Assembly: GCA_958295985.1 (NCBI GenBank)
Contig: CATQHV010000003.1
Coordinates: 1-32,511 of the forward strand
DNA length: 32,511 nucleotides
DNA from: an uncultured Candidatus Binatia bacterium
GTDB taxonomy: Bacteria; Desulfobacterota; Binatia; UBA9968; JAJDTQ01
Direction of reading: 5' to 3'
A program made the translations under genes and the position numbers. This document shows, piece by piece, positions 12,301 through 24,300 of this stretch (position 1 is its first letter; every line of letters begins with the position of its first letter). Below the pieces are notes generated by a model. It worked only from the letters and a program-made list of their open reading frames with translations, did no database searches and had not been told where the DNA came from.

Positions 12301-15300
12301 CCTCCTCGACTGCGACCCCGGTCGGCACGTTGATCCAGTCGGTGATGTTGGCGACATGGGCGTGGTCGGCACCGAACACGGCGATGCGGTTGTTGAAGGG
12401 ATCGGAGACGTATATCCGGCCCGACGGGCCGTCTATCGAGACGGCGAACGGATGGGAGAAGGAGTCGGTGATGTTGGCGAGGAACCCCCCGTCCGTACCG
12501 AACACGGCGACGCGGTTGTTGCCCGAGTCTGCAACGTACACGTGGCCGGTGCCGTTGACGGTCACGCCCGAGGGGCTGTCAATCCTGCCGGAGTCGGTGA
12601 TGTTGGCGACAAATTCCAGGTCGGGGCCGAACACGGCGACGCGGTTGTTGCCGGTGTCGGCGACGTACACGTGCCCGGTGCCGTTGAGCGCCACGCCGAT
12701 GGGGTTTTTGAGATTTGGGATGTTGGCGGCCGATTCCAGGTCGGGGCCGAACACGGCGACGCGGTGGTTGTCGGTGTCGGCCACGTATATCTCGCCCGTC
12801 ACGTTGTCCACCGCCACGCCCTGCGGGCGGCGAAGGTCGGTGATGCTGTCGGTGTGGCGCCCCCCGGCATCGTATACGGCGAGGCGCGAGTTGCCCGTGT
12901 CGGCCACGTACGTGCGGCCGGCGGCATGGTCCGTCGCCACGCCGTGCGGGTTGGTGAACCGGCCGTTGCCGGTGCCCTCGCCGCCGAGGTTCCCGTCGTG
13001 GTGCCACGCCGCGCGCAGGTCCTGCACGGTGCCAGAGGTGGCATCGATGTCGGCGGTCCCCAGGGTCGAGGCGTCCACGGGCTTGTTGAATGTCAGGTTG
13101 AACGGGACCGTCTGCAGGTCGGCGGAGCCGGACGGTACGGAGGTGGAGATCACGGGCGTCAGGGGGGCGGTGTCGTATGTGACCAGGAACCGGACGGCCG
13201 CCTCGTTGGGGTTGCCCAGCGCGTCCTGTACGGTGCCGGCCGCGATGTTCACCAGTATCGTCCCGTCCGATACCGGCGAGACGTTGAAGGTATAGCTGGC
13301 GCCGCCGCCGGCAAAGTGGGTCGCGCCAAAGTGCGCGGCCGTCCCGGACAGCGTGATGTCGTCCGCGCCGAACCCGCGGACGTTCTCGTCCCAGTCCACC
13401 CGGAAATTGATAGTGGCCGCGTCCGTCGGGCTGGACTGTACGGCGCTGATGACGGGCCCCCGGAGGGTCCTGTCTATGTTTATCCGCGCCGTATTGGACT
13501 CCACGTTTGCGGCCCCCGCCCGGTCCTGCACGCGCGCGGCCGACATGTTCACGGCCAGCGTCCGTCCGTCCGCCGGATCGGCCACATCGAAGGTGTACCT
13601 CGCATCGAAGATCGTGACATAGTTGCGGTTCCTTTCGGTTACGTACAGGGAGGTGAAGGAGGCGTCGAAGGCCACGCCGTGCGGGCCGTTGAATATGTGG
13701 TCGATGTCGGCGACGTGGCCCCACGAGGAGTTGAACACCGCGACGCGGCCGGTGCCGAATTTGGACACGTATACGTCGCCGGACCGGCCGTCGATTGCCA
13801 CGCCGGTCGGGTGGGTCGGCGAGGACAGGTCGGTGATGAGGTTCCACGCCGAGTCGAACACCCGGACGCGGTTGTTGAAGGTGTCGGCCACGAATATGTT
13901 GCCCGTGGTATCGTCGAAGGTTATGTCATGCGGGCGGTCAAAGTCGCGGGTGATCTCCGTGATGTTTCCCCCGGCGGAGTCGAACACCGCGATGCGGTTG
14001 CGGGCGTGGGAGTCGGAGACGAATATGTGGCCGGAGCCGTTGACGGCCACGCTGAACGGGAATGTAAAGCCGGTGATGTCGGTTATGTTGCGGTACGCGG
14101 GGTCGAACACCTGGATCCGGTTGTTGTTGGTGTCGGCCACGAACACGTGGCCGGAACCGTTGACGGCCACATCATACGGGGTGTCAAACCCGTTTTTGAT
14201 CTCGGTGATGTATCTGCGGTCGGAGTCGAACACCTGGATCCGGTTGTTGTTCCAGTCGGCCACGTATATGCGGCCCGAGTCGATTGCAATCCCGGCTGGG
14301 TTCTGAAACCTGCCGTTCTGAGGACCAAAGCCCCCGAAATTGTCTTTGAATTTCCACACGGGGTGCGGATCCGAGACGGTTCCCGACGTGGCCTCGATGT
14401 CCGAGGCATCGAGGGTCGCGGCGTCTACGACCCTGCTGAACTCGATGTAAAACGGCACCGTCTGCAGGTTGGTGGAGCCGGACCGTACCGGGGTGATCGT
14501 GGGTACCAGGGGCATGCCGTGGTACGTGATCGAGAACCGGGCCGCCGCCTCGCTGGGGTTGCCGGCCAGATCGCGCGTCGCGTTCTCCGCGATGTCGACC
14601 TGTACCGTCCCGTCGGCGGTGGGCGAGACGTCGAATGTGTACAGGTCGCCGCGGACCATCACAAAGTTGGTTATGCCGCCGTGCAGGGCGTCTCCTGACA
14701 GCGTTACATTGTCCGCCGTGAACCCGGTGACCGCATCGCCGTCCTCCCAGTGCACCCGGAGGTTGATGGTGGGGGCGCCCGTCGGGCTGGACTGTACGGC
14801 GGTGATCAGGGGGGTGGGCCGCTCGGTGTCGCGTACCACCCGTACCGGATCGGCCTCGGCGCTGGGGTTGCCCGCCCTGTCCTCGGCGGCACCCGGGGCG
14901 ATCCCGACTTGTACCGTCCCGTCGGAGACGGTCACCACATCGAACGTGTACAGGTCGCCGCGGACCATTACAAAGTTGGTTACGCTGCCCGGAGCGGCAT
15001 CGCCGTCCAGCGTGATGTCATCCCGTGTAAACTCGGTGACGTCGAGGCTCCAGGCCACGCGGAAGCTGATCGTGGTGGCGTTGGTCGGGCTCCGCTGTAC
15101 GGAGGTGATGACGGGCTCCGGGGCGCTCCGGTCTATGGTGAGGCTCACCGTGTTGGAGGCCGCGTTGTCGTTTCCGGTAGAGTCCTGCACGCGGCCGGCC
15201 GACATGTTCACGGCAAGCGTCTGCCCGTGCTCGGTGCCCGCCACCCCGAATGTCCATTCCGGTTTTAACACCACGATGCGGTTGCCTGCCGTGTCGGCCA

Positions 15301-18300
15301 CGTATACCGTCCCCGAATAGCCGTCGACGGCCGGGCCGCGCGGGGCGCCGAACCCGCCGGCGGTGATGTTGGCGATGCTGCGCAGTGCCGTATCGAACAC
15401 GGCGATGCGGCCGGCGTCCGTGTCTGCCACGTACACGTTCCCGAAAACGGCGTCCACCTCCACCCCGGACGGGTTGTCGAACGGGCCGGTGATGTTGCCG
15501 ACGCGGCCCATCGACCGATCAAAGACCCGGACGCCGTCGTTCCCGGAGTCGGCCACGAACACGTGGCCGGAACCGTTGACGGCCACGCCGCGCGGAAAGC
15601 TGAACGTCTCTGGGATGTCGGTGCCGGGCCGCAGCGAGGAATCGAACATCCGGATGCGGCCGTTGCCCGTGTCGGCCACGTATATGTTGCCCGTGGCACC
15701 GTCGACGGCCACGTCGGAGGGAAATCTGAGGAGGCCGGCGGCGGTGGCGTTGACCGGATCCAGGTCCGGACCGAACACGTGGATCCGGCCGTTGTTCGAA
15801 TCGGCCACGAACACGTGGCCGGTACCGTTGACGGCCACGCCGGCCGGAAGGCTCAGATCGCCGCGGATCGTATCGGTGTATCCGCCGTCGGAATCGAAGA
15901 TCTGGACGCGGCCGTTCCGCGAGTCGGCCACGTACAGGTTGCCCGAGCCGCCGTCCAGGGCCATGCCGAGGGGGCCGCTGAACTTGCCGTTGCCGGAGCC
16001 GGGGCCGCCAAAGCCGGTCTCGTTCCGCGGTGTGAACCGCAGGTCCGATACCGTACCTGCCGTAACGTCGATGTCCGATGCGTCCAGGGTGGCGCCGTCT
16101 ATGGCCCGGTTGAATGCTAGGGTAAAGGGAACCGTCTGCAGGTTGGTCGAGCCGGGCCCCGCCGTGGTGGTGATCGCGGGGATCAGGGCGGTGTTGTCCG
16201 AGAATATCTGGAACCGGGCGGCTGCCACGCTGGGGTTGCCCGCCGTATCGGCGGCGGCGCCGGCGGCGATGTCCGCGCGTACCGTCCCCCGGAAGGTGGG
16301 CGAGACATCGAACGTATAGTTGGCATAGCCGTCGAGGCCGCCAAAGTTGGCCACGCCCCCGTGCGAGGCGGATCCCGACAGCGCGATGTCGGCCGCGTCA
16401 AACCCGGTGACGTTCTCGCCGAACCCCACCCGGAAGTTGATTGTGGCGGAGGCCGTCCGGTCCGGCTGTACCGACGTGATGACCGGTTCGGGGGCGGTGC
16501 GGTCCACCCGGACGCGCGCAAAGCCGGAGTCCGTGTTTTCGTTCCCGGCCGCGTCCTGCATACTGCCGGCGGGCAGGTTCGCCGCAAACGTCCGTCCCTC
16601 CGCCGGCCCCTCCACGTCAACGGCGTACGCCGTGTCAAGGTATACGCCGAATGCCCGGATGTGGTGGCTGCCCGAGTCCGCCACGTATACGGTGCCCGAG
16701 GCGGCGTCGACGGTGACGTCGCGCGGGATCAGGAACGGGCCGGTGATGTTGGCGACGTGGTGTCGCGTGGAGTTGAAGACCGCGACGTGATCGTCGTCCC
16801 TGTACGTCACGTATATGTTGCCCGAGCCGTCGGTCGCCACGCCGGACGGGGAGTCGAGCAGGCGGCGGAGGTCGTCTGCCGGGACGCGGCCGGCCGAGTC
16901 GAACACGGCGACGCGGTGGTTGCCCAGATCGGCCACGTATACGGTACCGGTGGTGGCGTCGACGGCCACGCCGCGCGGGGAGTCAAAGTCGCCGGCGAGA
17001 TCGAAATCGTGGCGTCCTGTAGAGTCGAATACGGCGACCCTGCCGCCGCCGGTCGTATCCGTCACGTATATGCGGCCCGAGGTGCCGTCGACGGCCACGC
17101 CGGACGGGGAGGCGAAGGGCCCGGGGAGATCGGTGCCCGGATTCCCGGCCGTGTCAAGGACGCGGACGCGGTTGTTGTTCCTGTCCGTCACGTATATGCT
17201 GCCGGACGGGCCGCCGACGGCCACGTCGCCCGGATACCCCGGCGGGCCGGTGATGGCCATGTCGGTGACGTGGTGCCTGGCGGAGTCGAAGACGGAGATG
17301 CGCCGGTTGTCGGTGTCGGCCACGAATATGTGGCCGGAGCCGTTGACGGCCACGCCGGACGGGTAGGTGAACAGGCCGCTGTCCTGTCCTCTGCCGCTAA
17401 AGCTCCCGTTGTTGCCCAGGCTCGCGCGCAGGTTCCGGACCGTACCGGAGGTGACGTTGATGTCAGAGGTGTCCAGGGTGGAGTCGTCTATGACCTCCCC
17501 GCCAAAGTCCAGCCGGAGGTTGATCACCGTCGCGTTGGTCGGATCCGGCTGTACGATGGTGACGGCGGGCGCGGGCGGGATCCTGTCTATTACCAGGCGC
17601 ACCGTGCCGGAGGCCACGTTTATGTTTCCGGCCGTGTCCCGCACGCGGGCCTCGGGCAGGCGTACCTCCAGCGTGTCCCCGCCGGCGGGGGCCTCCACCT
17701 CAAAGGCGTATGCGGTGTCAAAGACGTGGACGGTGGAGGCGGTCCGGTCTGTCACGTATACCGTTCCAGAGGAGCCGTTGACGGCCACGCCGGACGGGGA
17801 GACGAGCGGGCCGGTGATGTTGGCGATATGCCGTTTCGTGGTACTGTCTAACACGGCGACCCGGGGCACGCCGTCGCCGGTGCCGGCATCGGCCACGTAT
17901 ACGTACCCGGTATAAGAGTCGACGGCCACGCCGCTAGGGGCCGCAAGGTGGCCGGCGGTGATGGTGTCCGTGAGGCGCCCGGCGGGGTCGAACACGGTGA
18001 GGTTGGCGCCGGCGCCGCCGCCGGCGCCTGCGGCGTTGACCACGTACACGTGCCCGGAACGGGAGTCGACGGCCACGCCGCGCGGGGAGCCGAACGGGCC
18101 CGCAAGGTCGTAGATGTTGCGCCCGGCAGGATCGAACACTGTGACGTTGTTGTTGCCGGTGTCGGCCACGTACACGTGCCCGGAGCCGTTGACTGCCACA
18201 CCGCGCGCAGAGTCGAACATGCCGGTGAGGTTGCGGATGTTGTGCCGTGCGGGGTCGAACACGGTGACGTTGTTGTTGTTGCTGTTGCCGTCGGTGTCGG

Positions 18301-21300
18301 CCACATACGCGTGGCCGGAGCCGTCGACTGCCACCGCGTACGGGGAGACGAGCGGGCCGGTGAGGTTGGCCACCGGCCGCCCCGCGCCGTCGAATATCTC
18401 GATGCGGCCGTTGCCCGTGTCGGCCACGTACACGTGCCCGGAGCCGTTGACGGCCACGCCGCCCGGGGAGTCAAGCTGGCCCGCCCCCCGGCCGGGGCCG
18501 CCGAAGCCTCCGGTATACGGCCATACGGGACGCATGTTCTGTACCGTTCCCGAGGTGGCCTCGATGTCGGAGGCCTGCAGGGTCGCGGTGCGTATCGGTT
18601 TGTTAAAGCTCATGTTGAAGGGTACCGTGTGCAGGTTGGTGTGGCCGGAGGGCACGGAGGTGATGACTGGGACCAGGGGCGTGCCGTCGTATACCATCGT
18701 GAACCGGGCCGCCGCGTTGCTGGTGTGGTTCGCCGCGTCGCGCGCGGCGCCGGCCGGGATGTCCACCAGTATCGTCCCGGTCGAGGTGGGCCGGACCTCG
18801 AAGGTATAGTTGGCATAGCCGTCGGCGCCGGCAAAGCCGGCCACGCCGCCGTGCTCGGCCCCGCCGGAGAGCGCGATGTCCGTAGCGTCGAACCCGGTGA
18901 CGTTCTCGCCGAACCCCACCCGGAAGCCGATGGCGGCCGCGCGGGTCGGGCTGCTCTGGTCGGAGGTGATGCGGGGCGTCGGGACTGTACGGTCGATCCC
19001 GATGCTTACCGTGTTGGATACATCGTTGGGGTTGCCGGCCGGATCCCGCATCGAGCCGGCCGGCAGGGTCACGTTGAGCGTTGCCCCGTCGGCCAGATCC
19101 GTCACGTTGAAGGCGTATGCCGGATCAAAGACCCGGACGCGGTGGTTGGACAGATCGACCGCGTACAGGGTGCCGGTGGCAGGGTCGGCGGCCAGCCCCA
19201 GCGGAAAGTCAAACCCGCCGGTGATGGTACCCGTGTGGTCCAGCGTGGTGGAGTTGAAGATCAGGATGCGGTCGTTGTTCGCGTCCGACACGTACAGGAC
19301 GCCCGCAAAGTCGTCGGCCAGCACCGAGGTCGGATAATCGAACGGGTCGGAGGGGGCCAGGTCCGGGAGCGGGGCCAGGTCGGGGCCGAACATCCGGACG
19401 CGGTTGTTGTTCGCATCGGTCACGTATAGGTTGCCGGAGCCGTCCACGTCCAGGCCGGACGGAAAGCTAAAGGCGGGGGTGCCGGCGATGTCGGTGACGT
19501 GATCCAGTGAGGAGTCGAACACGGCGATGCGGTTGTTGCCCGTGTTGGCCACGTACAGGGTGCCCGAGGATTCGTCGATTGCTATGTCGATCGGGGCATC
19601 AAGGTGGCCGGTGATGCTGGTGACGGGGTGCCCCGTACCGTTGAACACCGCTATGTAGTTGCCGGTCCAGTCCGCCACGTATATGCGGCCGGTGGCCTGG
19701 TCCACCTCCACCCCGTTCGGATTGGAAAACACGCCGGGGAGGAGGTCGATGTAGGCCCCCGTGGTGGCGTTGAACATCTGGACGCGGTCGTCGCCGCCCG
19801 TCTCGGCTACGTATACCAGGCCGGACGGGCCGTCGACTGCCACATCCGACGGGCTGACGAACAGGCCCGGGGCGGTTCCGGGGCCGCCTATGTCCCCGGC
19901 GGGCCGCCACACCAGGCCCATGTTTTGCACCGTTCCGGTGGTGGCGTCGATGTCCGAGGTGACAAAGGTGGTGGCGTTTATGGCCCCCTCAAAGTCCAGC
20001 TGAAACTCGATCACCGTCGCGTTCGTGGGGCCGCGCTGTTCCGTGGAGACGGCCGGGGCCGGGGCGGTCCTGTCCACGTATACGCCGGCGGTGCGCGGCG
20101 CCACGTTCGGGTTCCCGGCAGCATCCTGCACGCTACCCTCTGGCAGGTCCACGGCGAGCCGCCGCAGGTTGTCGGGATCCGCCACGTTGAAGGCGTATGC
20201 GGTGTCAAACGCCCGGAGGCGGTGGTTGTTCAGGTCCGTCACGTATACGGCGCCCGAGGCGGGGTGTACGGCCACGTCGCGCGGCCCGTTGAACGGACCG
20301 GTGATGCTGGCGATGATGTTCCGGGCCGAGTCGAAGACCGCTACACGGTCGTTGCCCGAGTCGGCCACGTATATGTGGCCCGAGTCCGGGTCCACGGTAA
20401 CGCCGGTCGGATTGCTAAGCGGGCCGACGATGTCGGCGACTGGGTGGAAGGCGCGGTCGAGGATCCGGATTTGGTTGTTGCCCGAGTTGGCCACGTATAT
20501 GTGGCCCGAGGAGGAGTGATCCACGGCCACGCCCCGCGGAAGGTTGAAACCGGCGATGTGGCCTACGAGCATCTTCGCAGGGTCAAAGACGGAGATCCGT
20601 GAGCGCCCCCAGTCGGCCACGAAGGTGTGGCCGGTGCCGTTGACGGCCACGTCCTGCGGAAGGAGGAACCCGCCGGTGATGGTGAGGGTGCCGTTGTGGC
20701 TCCCGGCCGGGTTGAAGATCTCGACGCGGTTGGTGTTCGAGTCGGATACGTATACGGCGCCCGAGGTGGGGTGCACGTCCACGCCGGAGGGGTTGACAAG
20801 CCGGGTGGTGATGCTGCCCACGAGGTCCAGCGAGGGGCCGAGGATCTGGACGCGGCCGTTGTTTATGTCTGCCACGTACACGTACCCGGAGCCGTTGACG
20901 GCCACGCCGGAGGGGGAGTGAAGATGGCCGGGGCCCGAACCTTGGCCGCCCTCGCCCGGGCCGCCGCCGCCAAAGATCCCGCCCGGCTGCGGCTGCAGGC
21001 GCAGATCCCGGACGGTCCCAGAGGTGGCGCGGATGTCCGAGCTGTCGAGCGTGGACGGGTCTATGGCCCGGTTAAAGTCCAGGGCGAACGGTACGGTCCG
21101 CAGGCTGGTGTGTCCCTGGGGTGTCGTGATGCCGGGTACCAGCAACATGCCGTCGTATACCATCGAGAGCCTGTCGGCCTCCACGCCGGGGTTGCCGGCC
21201 GCATCGGCGGCGGCGCCGGCGGGGATGTCCACGTGGATGGTCCCCCCGGCGGTGGGCCGGACCTTGAACGTGTAGGCGGAGCCGTTGGCCGCCGCCGCAA

Positions 21301-24300
21301 AGTCGGTGACGCCCCGGTGCGTGGCGTCGCCTGACAGCACGATGTCCGCGGCGCCGAACCCGGTGACGTTCTCGCCCCAGTCCACCCGGAGGTCGATGGC
21401 GGGGGCCCTGGTCGGGCTGTCCTGCACGGCCGTGATCACGGGGACGGGGGCGGTGCGGTCGATACCCACGCGCACGGTACCGGACCCCGCGATCGCGTTG
21501 CCGGCCAGGTCCTGCACGCCGCCGGCCGCCAGGTTCACCGCCAGCGTGCGCCCGTCGGTCGCGTTCTCCACCCCAAAGGCGTACCTCGCCCCGTCAAAGA
21601 CCGCGATGCGGTGGTTGTCGCTGTCTGCCACGTACACGGTGCCGGTGGCGCCGTGCACGGCCACGCCGCGCGGGTTTGAAAACCCGCCCTCGATGATCGC
21701 GGTGCGGTTCCAGGCGATCTCCGCCGCGGTGCCGGGCCCCCCGGTTATACGGAACACCTCGATGTGGTGGTGGTCGCGGTCGGCCACATACAGGGCGCCC
21801 GAGGCGCCGTCTACGGCCAGGTGGTGCGGCAGGGCGAAGGTACCGTTGATGGTAGCGATGCGGCCTCCCGTAGAGTCGAATACGGCGATGTCGTTGTTGG
21901 CGCTGTCGGCCACGTACAGGGTGCCCGATATGCCGTGCACGGCCACGCCGTGCGGCAGGCTGAAGGTGTCGGTGAGGTTGCCCGTGTGGCGTCCGGCGTG
22001 GTCGAAGATCTGGACGCGGCCGTTGCCCAGGTTGGTCACGTATACGGCACCGGACACCCCGTCTATGGCGACGGCGCTCGGTTGTAAAAGCAGGTCGGTG
22101 ATGGTGGCAACGGGGTTTCTTGCCGAATCGAACACCGAGAGGCGGTTGCCGTTCGTCTCGGCCACGAATATGTGGCCGGAGCCGTTGATAGCCACGCCGT
22201 ACGGGCCGGCAAGGCCGCGTATGTCGGTGAGGTGTTGTCCCGTGGAGTTGAAGATGGAGATGCGCCCGTTGTTCGTGTCGGCCGCGAATATGTGGCCGGA
22301 GCCGTTGACGGCCACGCCGTGCGGCGTGTTGAACTCGCCCGGGCCGGAGCCCGAGGTGGCGTCCGCGCTTCCAAAGAAGGAGTGGTGCGGCACCGGGCGC
22401 AGGTTCGAAACCGTGCCCGAGGTGGCGTTGATGTCCGATATGTCGAGGGTGGCGTTGCTCACGGGCCTGTTGAACGTGACGGTGAAGTGTACCGTCGGCG
22501 TGGCGGTGGGCGCCGTCGCGTTGGTCGTGATCCCGGCTGTAGGCAGGAGGCCCGATGTCAGCGCCTGCAGGTGCGCCGTCGTGCCGCCCAGCGCGTTGCC
22601 GGCAAGATCCGTCACCGCGGTCCTGTCCATGACAAGGGTGCCGGCGGAGCTCGGCGCGCCCTGCACGCCGCCGCCCGTAAAGGCCAGCGTGTGTACGGCC
22701 GTGCCGTTGCCCGAGGACCTGGCGGCCCAGTCGTGGACGCGCGGGGCGCCCCCCACGGCCAGGGCGCCGTATGCCGTGCCTGTCGCATGCACGGGCTCGC
22801 CGTACCGTACGGTGATGTGATCCGGCGAGGTGGTTATCACGGCATGGATTATGCCGGGGGGCTGGCCGTCGGCAAGCCGCTGCAGGTACGCATCCGTGTC
22901 GTCAAGGACATTCCCCACGCGGTCCGTTATCGCCGTCGCGTTGATGATCAGCGTGCCGACGGCGCCGGGGGAGGCCGTGCCGCCCTCCGCAAAGGCCAGG
23001 ATGTGGACCTCCGTGCCGTTGCCCGACAAAGGATCGCCGGCCGCGTATCCGCGCGGGGCGCCCCCCACGGTCAGGGCGCCGTATGCAGTACCTGCCGCGT
23101 GTACGGGCTCGCCGTACCGTATGGTGATGCGGTCCGGGGCCGTGATTGCCGCCGAGACGACACCGGACAGTGACCTGTCGACCCCGATGTCCGCCTCGTT
23201 TGATGCCACGTTCCGGTTGCCGGCCGGATCCTGCACGCGGCCCTCCGGTATGCTGACGGTGAGCCTCCGCCCGTCGGCAGGATCGGCCACCTCGAAGGCG
23301 TGGGCGGTCCCGTCAAGGACGGCGACGTGGCCGCTCCTCCAGTTGGGCACGTATATGCGGCCCGAATAGCCGTCGATCGCAGGGCTGCGCGGTGCGTCAA
23401 ACCCGTCCGTCATGTTGGCGATGCTGCGCAGTGCCGGGTCGAAGATCTCGACGCGGTTGCCGCCCGTATCGGACACGTATATGCGGCCCGAGCCGTCGAC
23501 CTCCACCCCGGACGGGTTGTTGAACGTACCGGGCAGGTCCGGGAGGGGATCCAGGCCGGGGCCAAAGACCGCGACGCGGTTATTCACGGAGTCTGCCACG
23601 AATACGTGGCCGGAACCGTTGACGGCCACGCTGCGCGGAAAGCTGAACGAGGTCCGGGGGATGTCGCCGGTGTGGTCCAGGGCGGAGTCGAACATCCTGA
23701 CGAGGCTGTTGCCGGTGTCGGCCACGTACAGGGTGCCGGTCAAGTCGTCGACGGCCACGTCGGTCGGAAAGCTGAACGGGTAGTCGACGGTACCGGTGTG
23801 GCCCCTGTCGGGGCCGAACACGTCCACCTGGCCGCTGTTCGAATCGGCCACGAATATGACGCCCGAGCCGTTTATCGCGATGCCGGCCGGGGAGCCCAGA
23901 TGGTCGTCCATGGTCTGGACGTGGCGCCCATGCCGGTCAAAGACGTCGACGTGACCGTTGGCGGTGTCGGCCACGTATATGTCGCCCGAGCCGCCGTCCA
24001 CGGCCATGCCCAGCGGGCCGCTGAACCTGTCGCCGGGGGCGCCCGTACCCTCGAGGCTTGTGAGGTGCTGCGGCGCCAGCCGCAGGTTCCGGACGGTTCC
24101 AGAGGAGGGCACGATGTCCGAGGCGTCCAGGGTGGCGGGATCTACGGCCCTGTTGAATGTCAGGCTGAAGGGTACGGACCGCAGGGTGGTGGGGTCCGCA
24201 GGTACGGCGGTGACGGTCGGGATCAGCTGGGTGCCGCTGGAGGTGATCGAGAACCGGGCCGCCGCGGTGCCGAGGTTGCCGGCCTGATCCCGCAGTGTAC

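Noticed and set aside
12579..13847. A 422-aa minus-strand frame overlapping the giant gene
   Set aside because: It is an out-of-frame reading of the repeat array, Arg/Pro/His-rich, with no domain features.
10748..14698. A 1316-aa plus-strand open frame
   Set aside because: It is the antisense shadow of the NHL/Ig array: high-GC third positions on the coding strand suppress stops. Its product is a monotonous Val/Gly/Arg/His repeat (GHVxxAGAVDGHA) created by the opposite strand's blade repeats.
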